A DNA stretch of 57,549 nucleotides from Deltaproteobacteria bacterium (GCA_016183065.1 JACPFF010000017.1:1-57549), one strand, 5' to 3'. Shown: positions 7,839 to 17,591, numbered from the stretch's first letter. Notes: generated from the sequence alone by a model not told the origin. Numbers and translations are program-made.

Positions 7839-9770
7839 TCAAGGTGTTTTTTCGATGTCCGCGAGATGCTGTTCGATGGCCTGGAGTGTCGAGAACGCCA
7901 CACCTTGCCGCAACAAATGGATCAGCATCTTTCCCTGTCGCTGCAACGCCGCTGTATCGTCATGGGCCAATGCTGTGGCAATCGGTGCGGTCACACGCGT
8001 GGCCAACGGAAGCCCGCCGCCATAGACGACATAATATCCGGGTGACGTGGCAAAGTGCGGCGTGGCGTAGATGCGCCCGCCCGCCGTTCCCGGCAGGGCC
8101 GCGACATGGAGGTATTGCGCGGCGAGCGTGGGCCACCGGTTGAGACGTTCGGTCAGGGGGCCATCGTCATACCACCCCATTTCGAAGGCGGCCCGGAGTA
8201 ATGTGAGCATGGTGTCGTACCGGGCGAGCGGTTCATGGACGCCGGCCATCGCCCGGCGCACGTCGGGATCGGCAAACTGCGACAGCGGCGAGAGATAGCG
8301 GTCCATCCAGGCCCGTGACACGACCAACTGGTCGAGTGCCGAGGCGATCCCTTCTCTCCACGGCTTCGGGGTGGCGGCCATCCCCATGGCGCCATTTCCG
8401 TGGCCCTCTTCAGCCGAGAGGAGGATATGTGCGGCATGGGCCAGTTCATGGACGAGTGTCTGGAGATCCGCGAGCGTGAGCGGGGCATCCGGGGCAAAGT
8501 TGGTATGCATCCAGACTGTATTGCCGGCACCAAGTCGCGTCACAAACGCATTGCCATATTTGTCCTCCCGTTTTTTCGTGTCATAATGGATGGCCTGCGC
8601 CAATGGGGCGGCCGCGAAGTCGATGCCAAGGTCGCGATAAAAGGCCTGTGCCGCATGCAGGGCCTCTGTAAAGGTCAGCGTTGGGAGCTCTCCACCGCCC
8701 AATGCCATGCGGATTTTTTTGTTGGCCAGATAGTGGACATCCCATTCATGCACGCGGGCGTCGTGGAGGAGCGTCCGCAGCGTATCAACGAAACCGGCAA
8801 TCGTGCGATCATGCGCCAGATGATATGCCTCGAGAATATCCAAAAACCGCGCGGGCGGAAGGTCATATTGGATGGCGCCCACATACGCGGGATAATTCGC
8901 AAAACCATGTGTCCGTGCCACGGCATTCAGTCGGGGCAGCGCGGGGAAAAGGGCCTGCTGATATGCTGATAACACCGCCCCGGAATATTCGCGCACCAGC
9001 CTCTCGCGCGCGGAGGCCTCTTCCGTGGTGGCCAACAGTCGATAAAATTCCCCGCGGGTGAGAGGCGTGCCGTTCCAGCGAAAGTCTGCCAGTGCCTGTT
9101 GGGCGGTGGCACTCGACTCCGCAATGATGGCCGCGATCTCCGCATGCTCTTCTTCTGCAAAGAGGAGGTGCTGCCGTGCCGATTGGAGCATGCTCTGCAT
9201 CTGCATGAGCAACCCGGGTCGCCTGGCGTTGTAATACTGCCTGAGCCCGTGTGTCGCGACAATCGCCGCGTATCGCCCGCCGAGGTGCCGCAACATTGCG
9301 GCGAGGCGGCGATAGAGGATCGGTTCTACCAGATCGGCCTGCTTACGTGCCTTATGACTGTGCGAAAATCGCGCCCCCTTCAGGATCGAAAAATAGCCGA
9401 GACTGTTGACTGCATGGGCCTGCAGTTGCCAGAGCACATCAAAAAGAGCCGCATCTTTTTCATATTGGACGCGCGGCGCATCCGTTGCGGCACCGCGCAT
9501 CTCCGTGACCATCGGCGCGTGGCCTGGCACGGTGACGGCAATCTCGAGGAGGTCGGCGCGTTCGAGCTCCGATTCTGCAGGTACCGTGGTGCCGTGCGCC
9601 CCGGCGAGCGCAAGGGTGCAGCGGATCATGGCCGTGCCGATATCGAATGTCCGCGTGACAATGAGCGGCGACGGCCCGGAAGAGGAATGGGACTGTGTCA
9701 CGAGTCGTGTGGTGATCGGGATGGTGACAGCATCCCAATCGACCTCGACCAGAGTGTGGCCACGAACCAT
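7839..9770 (-). CDS. M3-like zinc oligopeptidase
   Basis: The 643-residue protein has the HEXXH signature HELAHAAHI at about residue 440, followed by acidic and glycine-rich segments (SAEEGHGNGAMGMAATPKP, REGIASALDQ) in the place of the third zinc ligand. The alpha-helical upstream half is like peptidase families M3 and M2 (oligopeptidase F, thimet-type, ACE-type). These enzymes cut short peptides inside a closed channel. No signal peptide is seen, so it is probably cytoplasmic. It is divergent from smc across about 190 bp and convergent with the propeller lipoprotein. Subfamily assignment is uncertain. Confidence 0.78.
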   Translation of the reverse strand: MVRGHTLVEVDWDAVTIPITTRLVTQSHSSSGPSPLIVTRTFDIGTAMIRCTLALAGAHGTTVPAESELERADLLEIAVTVPGHAPMVTEMRGAATDAPRVQYEKDAALFDVLWQLQAHAVNSLGYFSILKGARFSHSHKARKQADLVEPILYRRLAAMLRHLGGRYAAIVATHGLRQYYNARRPGLLMQMQSMLQSARQHLLFAEEEHAEIAAIIAESSATAQQALADFRWNGTPLTRGEFYRLLATTEEASARERLVREYSGAVLSAYQQALFPALPRLNAVARTHGFANYPAYVGAIQYDLPPARFLDILEAYHLAHDRTIAGFVDTLRTLLHDARVHEWDVHYLANKKIRMALGGGELPTLTFTEALHAAQAFYRDLGIDFAAAPLAQAIHYDTKKREDKYGNAFVTRLGAGNTVWMHTNFAPDAPLTLADLQTLVHELAHAAHILLSAEEGHGNGAMGMAATPKPWREGIASALDQLVVSRAWMDRYLSPLSQFADPDVRRAMAGVHEPLARYDTMLTLLRAAFEMGWYDDGPLTERLNRWPTLAAQYLHVAALPGTAGGRIYATPHFATSPGYYVVYGGGLPLATRVTAPIATALAHDDTAALQRQGKMLIHLLRQGVAFSTLQAIEQHLADIEKTP

Positions 9771-9960
9771 ACGTGACGTGAGTGGCCCCGTGGCATGCGC
9801 ATTTCTCGGCCCATTTCAGAAAATTCGGAGGAGAGCCAATCTGTTGACGCATCGACAATCTCCGAGTGAGAGCACCTACATTACTTCTTTACTCCTTTCA
9901 ATGAGTTATGATACTTTCTGCGCAAAATAAAGCTGCTGCCGTGGGGGGCGATAAAATATT

Positions 9961-12900
9961 ATGCGTCTTAAGTCTTTGGAATTAATTGGGTTTAAGTCCT
10001 TTGTCGATCGGACGGTGATCCACTTTGAACCCGGAGTGACTGGCGTGGTCGGTCCCAATGGGTCTGGAAAATCGAACGTCGTGGATGCCATCCGCTGGGT
10101 CATGGGCGAGCAATCGGCCAAACATTTGCGCGGTGGTGCCATGCAAGACGTCATTTTTGCGGGGAGTCAAAAACGCCCCGCGCTCGGCATGGCGAGTGTC
10201 TTTTTGACGTTCGACAATAGTGACGGACGTGCCCCCGCCGAATATAGCAACTATGCAGAAATCACGGTCGGACGGCGACTCTATCGGTCCGGCGAGAGTG
10301 AATATTACATCAACAAGACGCCGTGTCGGCTGAAAGATGTCATCGATCTCTTTTTGGGGACCGGGACCGGAACCAAGGCCTATTCCATTGTCGAACAGGG
10401 GCAGATCGGGCTGATTGTCTCGGCCAAACCGGAAGATCGCCGCTTGCTGATCGAAGAGGCCGCCGGTATCTCGAAGTTTAAGTATCGCCGCGAGGCCGCC
10501 CAGCGCAAAATGGAGGCCACGCGGGGAAACCTGCTCCGGTTGCGCGACATTACCAGCGAGCTCGACCGCCAGATTCAGTCGCTGCAGCGGCAGGTCAAAA
10601 AGGCGGAGCGGTATCAGCGTCTGACCGAAGAACTCCGCCAATTGGAGCTCTCCGAGGCGTCGCATCAGTGGACGACATGGCGATCCACCGTGACAGAGAT
10701 TGAAACACGCTGTGTAGCCCTGCGGGAAGAAGAAGGGAGCGTGGCAGCGCAGCTGGGGCAATGTGAAACAGCGATCGAGACCGGTCGATTGACGCTGGCG
10801 GAGATCGAGCGCGAATTGTCGGCGACGCAAGAACGGGCCTATGCATTGCAAAATACGATTCATCTGTTGGAGGCGACGATCACCCACAAGACGCAGGAGA
10901 TCGAGGACGTCGAAGCGCGCGGAAAGACTGCGGTGGAAGAGGTGACGCAGCTCGCCGTGCGTCGTGAAGAATGGCTGCATGCCTTGACGACCGCGAATGA
11001 CGAAAAGGTGACCGTCGATCTGGCCACGGCGGTGGCCAGCGAAGAGGCCGAACAACTGGAGCAGGAGGTGGCACAGGTCAATGCCCAGTTGGCGGCGATG
11101 GCGACGACCGCGCAGGATGTGCAGCAGCGCGTCGTGCAGTGCGTGCAGCACATTTCGGTGGCCGAGACGGGCCGACAACATGCCACGCAGCGTGCAGAGG
11201 AATTCGCGGCCGACGTAGCCGATGGCGAGACGCAGGTGACGGCGCTGGAATTGCAACTCACTGAGACGCGCAGATTGGCGGGCGAAGAGGCGACTGCTCT
11301 CGATACGTATCGTCAGCTCTCCATGCGTCTCGATGAAGAACGCGATACCTTGGTGGCGACGCTGCAGCAGCAGGAGGCCGAGCTGGCACGCCTGGAGGGC
11401 GAGCTGGAGGAACAACGATCGGTGTTGGAGCGTGCGGCCTCGCGGCTTCATTCGCTCGAAGAACTCGCGGGGAACTTTGAGGGGTATCACGAAGGCGTCC
11501 GCGCCATTCTGCAGCAGCAGGGCGGCGCGTCCCCGCTCGCGGGTGTCTTGGGCGATGTGGCGCAGATTGTGGAGACTGCTCCGGAGTACGAACGTGCCGT
11601 TGGTGCAATACTGGGCGAGCGAATCCAGGGGATCGTGGTCGAATCGCATCAGAGTGGGGTGGCGGCACTGGCCTTCCTGAAAGAGGCGTCCCGCGGGCGG
11701 GGGACGTTTATCCCGCGCACGTTGCGCACCACCTCGCGGGTCTGGCCTGATATCGCGGATGCCGGAGTGGTGGGACCGCTCACCCATTTTGTCCGTTTTC
11801 ATGACGACGATGCCGCCGTCGGCCAGTATCTCATCGGGGATGTGCTCCTCGTGCGGGACCTGACCACGGCACTCCGGTTGTGGGAAGAGGAGACGCCGCC
11901 GGCGACCTACGTGACGCTCGATGGAGAAATGGTCGATGCCGCGGGCGTCATCACGGGGGGCGGGAGCGCGGATCATGCCGCGGGGATTCTGGCCCGCCGC
12001 CGGGAGCTCGAGGGGCTCCGTCCCGATGTCATCCGCCTGCGGACGGCCGTGGAGGCCACAGAAAACATTCGTCAGCGAGTGGTTGAGCGGGTCCAGCATC
12101 TGCAGGCACAGGTCGGTGCCCTCTCCCAAAGTCGGCACGATACTGAAATCGATCTGGTCAATCGCCAGAAAGATCTCGATCACCGCCAGCGCGAGGTTGA
12201 GCGAATTTCCGCCGAGCAGGCGCAGGCCGCGCATGATCTTGCGGAGCGGCGACGCCTGCAGGCGCAGGCCGTGCGCGAAGGCGAGATGCTCCGCGTGACG
12301 CTGTGCGACGCCATCGCGGCGCGGGAAGCGGCAGAGGCACAATTGGCGCAATGCCGTGCCGGGGAGGCGGCCTGTGTAGTGCGTCGCGATGCCATGCAGG
12401 CGGCCCTGCACGAACGACGGACCATTCTCGCCTCGCACGAAGAACGCGCCCGTGCGGTGGAAAAGGAGATCCAGCGTCTCGTGGAGGTGACCACCGATGC
12501 GGTCTGCACCATGGAACGAAAGCAGCTCGACATTGAAGAGGGAAAGACGGTGGTCGTGGCCGCACGCCGGGAAATTGTGCGGCAACGCGAGGAGCTCGGT
12601 GGTGCGGTGCAGCAGGCGGAAGAAGGGTCCCGGCGACAGCAGGAAATCCAGCAGCGCTATCAGGGGCTCAGCGAAGAGGTGCGCCAGCATGAGGCATCCC
12701 TGCGCCTCGTCCGCAAACGGCATGACGAGGCGACCGCGGCGAAGCATGCCATCGAAATCGAATTGACGCAGCAGCGCGAACGGATCGGTTTTCTGGAACG
12801 GGAGATCTCCGAGAAATATCACGTCTTCCTTGCCGAACAGGCCGCGGATTTTCTCCAGGCATCCTTCGATGCTGAAACCGTCGGCACCCAGGTCGGCGAA

Positions 12901-13554
12901 CTCCGTCAAAAGATCGAACGGCTTGGTGGCGTAAATACCGATGCCATCGGCGAATGGGAAGAGTTGCAGCAGCGGCACACGTTTTTGGTCCAGCAGGGAG
13001 AAGATCTCGAGCAGTCGATCGAGGCCCTGCACCGGGCCATCCAGAAAATCAATCGCATCAGCCGGGAACGGTTCCGGGAAACCTTTGACGAGATCCGCGG
13101 GCGTTTCCAGCTCCTCTTCCCGAAACTCTTTCGTGGCGGGCAAGCCGATCTCGTGTTGACCGATGAAGATCAGGTGCTCGAGTCGGGGATCGAAATTGTC
13201 GCGCAGCCGCCGGGCAAAAAGTTGCAGAGCGTGACGCTCTTGTCGGGTGGTGAGAAGGCGTTGACCGCGGTGGCCCTGATCTTTGCCATGTTTCTCGTCC
13301 GGCCGAGTCCCTTCTGTCTCCTCGATGAGGTGGACGCCCCGCTCGACGATGCCAATATCGATCGCTTTAACGACCTCATCCGTGAGATGACCGGCTATTC
13401 GCAATTCATTTTGATCACCCATAACAAGCGGACCATGGAACTGGCCGACTCGCTCTACGGTGTGACCATGGAGGAGCCGGGCGTTTCGAAACTCGTTTCC
13501 GTGCGACTCAATCAGGAACAGACCGGCCCGGCCTCCGAAACCGTTGCGGCTTAG
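9961..13554 (+). CDS. smc: Chromosome segregation ATPase SMC
   Basis: SMC forms the condensin-like ring that organises and segregates the chromosome. The 1197-residue protein is full length. It has the canonical N-terminus MRLKSLELIGFKSFVDRT, Walker A GPNGSGKSN near residue 32, two long coiled-coil arms, and a hinge around residues 500-680 (FEGYHEGVRAIL ... DGEMVDAAGVITGGG). The ABC signature LLSGGEKALTAVAL and Walker B FCLLDEVDAPLDDAN are near the C-terminus. The start matches the family; no clear Shine-Dalgarno is seen, although TAAAAT lies just upstream. A hairpin repeat begins 4 bp after the stop. Confidence 0.96.
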   Translation: MRLKSLELIGFKSFVDRTVIHFEPGVTGVVGPNGSGKSNVVDAIRWVMGEQSAKHLRGGAMQDVIFAGSQKRPALGMASVFLTFDNSDGRAPAEYSNYAEITVGRRLYRSGESEYYINKTPCRLKDVIDLFLGTGTGTKAYSIVEQGQIGLIVSAKPEDRRLLIEEAAGISKFKYRREAAQRKMEATRGNLLRLRDITSELDRQIQSLQRQVKKAERYQRLTEELRQLELSEASHQWTTWRSTVTEIETRCVALREEEGSVAAQLGQCETAIETGRLTLAEIERELSATQERAYALQNTIHLLEATITHKTQEIEDVEARGKTAVEEVTQLAVRREEWLHALTTANDEKVTVDLATAVASEEAEQLEQEVAQVNAQLAAMATTAQDVQQRVVQCVQHISVAETGRQHATQRAEEFAADVADGETQVTALELQLTETRRLAGEEATALDTYRQLSMRLDEERDTLVATLQQQEAELARLEGELEEQRSVLERAASRLHSLEELAGNFEGYHEGVRAILQQQGGASPLAGVLGDVAQIVETAPEYERAVGAILGERIQGIVVESHQSGVAALAFLKEASRGRGTFIPRTLRTTSRVWPDIADAGVVGPLTHFVRFHDDDAAVGQYLIGDVLLVRDLTTALRLWEEETPPATYVTLDGEMVDAAGVITGGGSADHAAGILARRRELEGLRPDVIRLRTAVEATENIRQRVVERVQHLQAQVGALSQSRHDTEIDLVNRQKDLDHRQREVERISAEQAQAAHDLAERRRLQAQAVREGEMLRVTLCDAIAAREAAEAQLAQCRAGEAACVVRRDAMQAALHERRTILASHEERARAVEKEIQRLVEVTTDAVCTMERKQLDIEEGKTVVVAARREIVRQREELGGAVQQAEEGSRRQQEIQQRYQGLSEEVRQHEASLRLVRKRHDEATAAKHAIEIELTQQRERIGFLEREISEKYHVFLAEQAADFLQASFDAETVGTQVGELRQKIERLGGVNTDAIGEWEELQQRHTFLVQQGEDLEQSIEALHRAIQKINRISRERFRETFDEIRGRFQLLFPKLFRGGQADLVLTDEDQVLESGIEIVAQPPGKKLQSVTLLSGGEKALTAVALIFAMFLVRPSPFCLLDEVDAPLDDANIDRFNDLIREMTGYSQFILITHNKRTMELADSLYGVTMEEPGVSKLVSVRLNQEQTGPASETVAA

Positions 13555-13557
13555 CGT

Positions 13558-13789
13558 CTATTGGAGGGGCTCACGTCGCCCCCCCAACGGGCAAAGCCCG
13601 TTGGGTCCCCCCCTCTCGCGCGCGGTGCGCGCTGGGTCCCCGGACTCGGTCGTCGCCACTGCCCCCCCAACGGGCAAAGCCTGGTCAAGGCCCAGCTGTG
13701 CTGGGCCGCGAAGCAAAGTCGAAGACTTTGCGGAGTGTAATGGAGCCCCCCCTCTCGCGCGCGGTGCGCGCTGGGCCGTGGGGCCCCAC
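13558..13789. repeat. Hairpin-rich interspersed repeat, copy B (long form)
   Basis: A 232-bp composite copy opens with CTATTGGAGGGGCTCACGTC and closes with the perfect palindrome GTGGGGCCCCAC. Modules in order are: a 10-bp stem CCCAACGGGC/GCCCGTTGGG with an AAA loop; a GCGCG/CGCGC stem; the word GGACTCGGTCGTCGCCAC; a degenerate second copy of the first stem; the palindrome GGCCCAGC/GCTGGGCC; AAAGTC/GACTTT; and a second GCGCG/CGCGC stem. It fills the gap between smc and the nucleotidyltransferase gene. Copy F is its closest relative. Confidence 0.85.
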
Positions 13790-13814
13790 TATTGCACGCC
13801 TTCTCAGGGGATTC

Positions 13815-13843
13815 TTGTCATGTGCGTCGAGAGCTGTTAGTCT
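13815..13843 (+). promoter_or_regulatory. Predicted promoter of the nucleotidyltransferase-HEPN pair, leaderless layout
   Basis: TTGTCA at 13815-13820, a 17-nt spacer and TAGTCT at 13838-13843 stand 7 nt before the ATG at 13851, with no Shine-Dalgarno sequence. The layout matches the other leaderless promoters of the window and starts just beyond repeat copy B. Confidence 0.45.
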
Positions 13844-13850
13844 TGTCATT

Positions 13851-14183
13851 ATGGCAATGTTGACTCCGCAAGAAGAAAATGCGATCCGCAGTTTTCAGGA
13901 CGCCCTCAAGGGTATTTGTGGTGCGTGGGGTTGGGAAGTCCGTTTATTTGGGTCGCGTGCCCGTGGTCACGGCGGGGAAGACTCTGACCTCGACCTCCTC
14001 GTTCTTCTCGATCATTATGAAGAGGCGACAAAACTGCGCATCTGGGATGCTGCCTATCACGTGTTTTCGACGACCGATATCCTCTTGTCTCCTCTCGTCA
14101 TTGCGCGGGAGCGCTTTGAGCAACTGAAACGGCGTGAGCGATTGGTCGCACAAGATATTGAACGGGAGGGCATTCGGCTATGA
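13851..14183 (+). CDS. MNT-type nucleotidyltransferase (antitoxin-like)
   Basis: A 110-residue minimal nucleotidyltransferase of the polymerase-beta fold. The signature GSRARGHGGEDSDLDLLVLL holds the Gly-Ser pair and the two metal-binding aspartates. Proteins like this pair with HEPN proteins as toxin-antitoxin modules, in which the MNT protein can AMPylate or otherwise neutralise its partner. The HEPN gene follows with a 4-nt ATGA overlap, showing translational coupling. An open frame extends upstream into repeat copy B, but the leaderless promoter and family length favour the start at 13851; ATG at 13857 is an alternative. Confidence 0.85.
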   Translation: MAMLTPQEENAIRSFQDALKGICGAWGWEVRLFGSRARGHGGEDSDLDLLVLLDHYEEATKLRIWDAAYHVFSTTDILLSPLVIARERFEQLKRRERLVAQDIEREGIRL

Positions 14184-14596
14184 ATGCAACAAATCGGGAA
14201 GAAAATGCAATACTCGAACAGGCAAAGGGTGATGGTGCCTTTGAAGAGGCCGAAATCCTTTTCCGGCATGGAAAATGCGATGGCGCCGTCTCGAGGGGGT
14301 ATTACGCTGCATTTCACTATGCCTGCGCCTGCTTGCTTACAAAGGGGTTGGAGGCGCGTTCTCATCATGCACTTCAGCGGTTGTTTCACTTGCATTTCGT
14401 GAGGAGCAAGATTTTTCACGAGAAGACAGGTGTCCTGCTGAGTCACGCCCAAAAGGCCCGTGAAGAGGCCGATTATTTTCCGGAGGTGACATTTACCGTC
14501 GAAATTGCCGGGGATCGATTGGAGGAAGTTCGGCAATTCATAGCCACGGCACGGCAGTATCTCTCGCAGGCGAGATTGTCACATCCCGATGGATGA
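14180..14596 (+). CDS. HEPN domain protein (UPF0332-like toxin partner)
   Basis: A 138-residue helical protein with the HEPN pattern SRGYYAAFHYACACLLTKG and the C-terminal AREEADYF segment typical of UPF0332-like HEPN proteins. Its ATG overlaps the nucleotidyltransferase stop by 4 nt, the standard layout of MNT-HEPN toxin-antitoxin pairs. A possible RNase-type Rx4H motif is present (RSKIFH), but this subgroup often lacks it, so catalytic activity is not assured. The convergent secreted-protein gene overlaps its 3' end by 59 bp because that gene has been frameshifted and reads past its original stop. Confidence 0.8.
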   Translation: MNATNREENAILEQAKGDGAFEEAEILFRHGKCDGAVSRGYYAAFHYACACLLTKGLEARSHHALQRLFHLHFVRSKIFHEKTGVLLSHAQKAREEADYFPEVTFTVEIAGDRLEEVRQFIATARQYLSQARLSHPDG

Positions 14597-16436
14597 CCAT
14601 TGACTTACCGGACGATGAGTGAACAGCCGCCGCCTCCCTTTGTTGCCGCCTGTGGTGCGGGTTGTGGCGGGACGGTTGAGGCGGGACGGTTGAGGCGGGC
14701 GGTCCAGGTTCGTACGGCGGACTGACCGTTGGCACGACCTCGCACAGTCCGGTGAGCGGGTTGAAAGTCTCGGCGACATTGCTGCAACAGACGAGACCGG
14801 TGAGGATCGTCTCCACACTGGTGCACCCGTCGGTCGGTGGCGGCGGTGTTGGATCATCATCACCTTCTTCCTCTTCATCGTCGGTCTGGTCTTCGTCGTC
14901 TGCCGGCGGATCGTCGCCCTCGTCGTCTCCTCCCTTCGGCATGACGCATGTCCCAAAGGGGTCTGGGGTGGATCCATCCGTGCACTGACAGACGCTTTTG
15001 GTGATGGTGAAGCCTTCTGCGGTGCTGCCACACTTCGCGAGGGTTTCCGTGAGTGTTACGGGCATTGAGTACGAGGGGAGCTTGCCAGTCTCGCTGGCGC
15101 GCAGGCGGATGGCGGCATTGACCAGCGTTGCACCGTTCTCTTCAGTACCAAACCCACTGGTCGTCACGGTGCAATCGACTGTTCCCCCATTGACTTGGCA
15201 CGTGCTGTTTGTGTTCGAGATCGGCAGAAAGGCCTCATAGTCGGCACTTCCTGTGGGATGCTGGACCACACTGACCTGAACGGACTTGATGGTCGTCACA
15301 CCGAGGATGCGATATGTATCGTCATTTTTGTACGCGTGGACCTCTGTGATGGCAGGGGTTGTGGCAAGTGCCGTGCTTTCGTTCTCAATCGGCTTCGTCC
15401 CTTTCGGTCCCCAGAAGATCAACTTTTCATTCGAGAATGTTGGCATCTCTGCGCCGGCTTCGAGCAAAATTCCACCTTTGGTATTGTCGGCGACTTGAAT
15501 CGTGCCGAGCGTCACATTACTCGCCTCCTTACCAATGACGATGCCATACGTCCCATTCTCACGGTATGAGCCCGCTATCGTGATATTTTTCCCCTTCTTG
15601 ATGTAAATTCCCGCTTGACCCATCTTGGCAACATTCACCGTATCGAGCATGACATTGTCTGCCTCGATGCAGATCCCATGGCCGGGCCATGTTGCCTTGA
15701 GATTGGCTGGCATAACGGTTTCTGCATCAGCCACTGGTGATTTGCAGTTTTGATTGGCCTTATCAAATTGCGGCTGACAGTCTGCTGTAACAGCTTCTCC
15801 TGCTTTTGGTCGGCATTCCTGAGCTATATTCTCATCGATACACGCATAAAATATCTTGAATGCTTCCTTATTCCAATTCTTGTACCAATAGGGATAATCC
15901 CAGATCGGGTTTTTCAGTACGGTTACGCGGATCGCCGTGCCGGTGAATTTGTCCTGTGAAATGGTCACCAGGCAGGCATCTGTCGCCGGAGCTGATTGCT
16001 GCCGATCGACGTAGAAAAAATTGAGGAAATGGGCCCCGTTAAGAATGTATCCTCCTGAATTGATGGTGAGACTCGTTGCAGAGCTTGATGTCAATGCAAT
16101 ACCCGAGGTCAATGGCACGTTGACTGATGTGAATGACCGCTCTTCTTGAGAAGACTTTCCTTCTTCATCGTAGATCGTCTCTGTATAGGTCGTCGTTTCC
16201 GATAATTTGTCAGACAGTGTGAGTGGCATTTGCGCATTCCCGGTACAGGTCGAGAGCGTGCTCAGAAAGTCTTCTTGGGAGAGGTCGAGATTGGAATAAT
16301 CGACACGAGGATAGGAGAAACCGGTTGTATGATTTTGCGAGTATCCAACAACTGTGCATGGCGCCTCTCCCCGCGCGAGTGTCGGAACACTGGCAACCAT
16401 AGGAAAGAGTAATAGGGGTATCAGGCGTTTCAGCAT
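14538..16436 (-). CDS. Secreted parallel beta-helix protein, C-terminus frameshifted
   Basis: A 632-residue secreted protein. The ATG at 16436 has a GAGGTG site just upstream and begins a signal peptide (MLKRLIPLLLFPMVASVPTL). The middle has right-handed beta-helix-like repeats (GIYIKKGKNITIAGSY, YGIVIGKEASNVTLGTI, GGILLEAG), then a Cys-containing tail domain and an acidic Asp/Glu-Pro linker. A 14-bp tandem duplication at 14666-14693 shifts the frame. Without it the protein would end at 14605 in KGGGGCSLIVR. With it the tail becomes an unrelated basic stretch that runs into the neighbouring HEPN gene. Function is unknown; it may be a surface-anchored polysaccharide-binding or modifying protein. 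Confidence 0.7.
   Translation of the reverse strand: MLKRLIPLLLFPMVASVPTLARGEAPCTVVGYSQNHTTGFSYPRVDYSNLDLSQEDFLSTLSTCTGNAQMPLTLSDKLSETTTYTETIYDEEGKSSQEERSFTSVNVPLTSGIALTSSSATSLTINSGGYILNGAHFLNFFYVDRQQSAPATDACLVTISQDKFTGTAIRVTVLKNPIWDYPYWYKNWNKEAFKIFYACIDENIAQECRPKAGEAVTADCQPQFDKANQNCKSPVADAETVMPANLKATWPGHGICIEADNVMLDTVNVAKMGQAGIYIKKGKNITIAGSYRENGTYGIVIGKEASNVTLGTIQVADNTKGGILLEAGAEMPTFSNEKLIFWGPKGTKPIENESTALATTPAITEVHAYKNDDTYRILGVTTIKSVQVSVVQHPTGSADYEAFLPISNTNSTCQVNGGTVDCTVTTSGFGTEENGATLVNAAIRLRASETGKLPSYSMPVTLTETLAKCGSTAEGFTITKSVCQCTDGSTPDPFGTCVMPKGGDDEGDDPPADDEDQTDDEEEEGDDDPTPPPPTDGCTSVETILTGLVCCSNVAETFNPLTGLCEVVPTVSPPYEPGPPASTVPPQPSRHNPHHRRQQREAAAVHSSSGKSMVIHRDVTISPARDTAVPWL
14666..14693. 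repeat. 14-bp tandem duplication causing a frameshift
   Basis: GGCGGGACGGTTGA occurs twice in direct succession at 14666-14679 and 14680-14693. Removing one copy restores a frame that ends in a glycine-rich GGGGCS tail at 14605 and abolishes the overlap with the HEPN gene. It may be a true mutation, a slippage switch or an assembly error. Confidence 0.8.
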
Positions 16437-16645
16437 AAGCACCTCATGTCGGATAAGCAGCAATCTGTGTGCCAAGCCAGCATGATTAAAATAATCAATG
16501 GGATCATTATGTTATAGGACATATCATGACCTGTTGCTCCGCAGATCGAGGTCTCATGACCCCATGACAGGACCCATCCCTTCCCGCCCTGGCATGGCAA
16601 TGCCACAGTTTACAGACCGTGCGGACTCCCCTACAAGGACGGCCC

Positions 16646-17488
16646 ATGTGGCAGCGGCTCAAAAATCTGCTCCGGCGGCGCGAGGCCGACGCGGCGTTCT
16701 TCGCGGAACTCGAGGCTACGCTTCTGGCCGCCGACGTGGGGCCTGCGCTGACCGAACGCTGGCTGCAGCAGGTGCGGAAATGGAAGCGTGGGGAAGATGT
16801 GGAACGGGAGCTGCGTGAGGCCATGCTCATGCTCTTGCAAAAGGTCGCCCAGCCACCGCAACCCGTCAAGGTGCGACCGCGTGTGGTGATGGTGCTCGGG
16901 GTCAATGGCGCGGGGAAGACGACGACGATTGCCAAGTTGGCATCCCGGGCGATGGCGCAGGGACAACAGCCACTCCTCGTGGCCGCCGATACCTTTCGTG
17001 CCGCAGCCATCGAGCAATTGCAGGTGTGGGGCAATCGGCTCGGTGTCCCGGTCATCGCGCAAAAAATGGGATCTGATGCCGCCGCCGTGGCCTTTGATGG
17101 TGTGAAGGCGGCCACAGCGAGAAGCTGCGACGTGGTTTTTGTCGATACCGCCGGACGGTTGCATACGAAAACGCCACTGATGGATGAACTGGCCAAGGTC
17201 CGGCGCGTGATGGGGAAGGCACTGGAGGGCGCGCCCCACGAACGCTGGTGCGTGCTCGACGCCATGATCGGCCAGAACGCGATCCCGCAGGCCCGCCATT
17301 TTCACGAAACCGTGCAGCTCACGGGACTCATCGTCACCAAGCTCGATGGGACCGCACGTGCCGGCGTCCTCTTCACGCTGGCCGATACGCTGGCCCTTCC
17401 GGTGCACTATCTCGGCCGTGGCGAAACGGCCCACGACCTGGAACTCTTCGACCCGGCATCTTTTATCGACGCGATTCTCAGCCACTAG
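16646..17488 (+). CDS. ftsY: Signal recognition particle receptor FtsY
   Basis: FtsY is the membrane-associated SRP receptor GTPase that docks ribosome-nascent chains to the translocon. The 280-residue NG-domain form lacks the long acidic A domain of E. coli. An N helical bundle (residues 1-70) precedes the G domain with P-loop GVNGAGKTTTIAKLA, DTFRAAAIEQL, DTAGRLHTK, TKLDGTARAG and the terminal FDPASFIDAIL. The start at 16646 (MWQRLKNLL) has AAGGA 7 nt upstream. The RNA partner of the pathway, 4.5S RNA, is encoded at 21790. Confidence 0.93.
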   Translation: MWQRLKNLLRRREADAAFFAELEATLLAADVGPALTERWLQQVRKWKRGEDVERELREAMLMLLQKVAQPPQPVKVRPRVVMVLGVNGAGKTTTIAKLASRAMAQGQQPLLVAADTFRAAAIEQLQVWGNRLGVPVIAQKMGSDAAAVAFDGVKAATARSCDVVFVDTAGRLHTKTPLMDELAKVRRVMGKALEGAPHERWCVLDAMIGQNAIPQARHFHETVQLTGLIVTKLDGTARAGVLFTLADTLALPVHYLGRGETAHDLELFDPASFIDAILSH

Positions 17489-17591
17489 GGCGAGCCGACC
17501 GCGTACGCGACGAGCGATCCCCAGACCATATGGAGATGGCGAGGTCAGGATCCGCCCACCCGTGTACCACTTCCGCACACGCGCCATCATC

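Noticed and set aside
9982-13422. A 1146-codon open frame antisense to smc
   Set aside because: It mirrors the smc codon phase, has low-complexity His/Arg/Leu-rich sequence and no family motif; smc is full length and canonical.
13558-13789. CRISPR array or attC-like integron cassette end in the hairpin repeats
   Set aside because: There are no evenly spaced direct repeats with unique spacers and no integrase or cas gene; the structure is a set of different hairpins that recur at dispersed sites.
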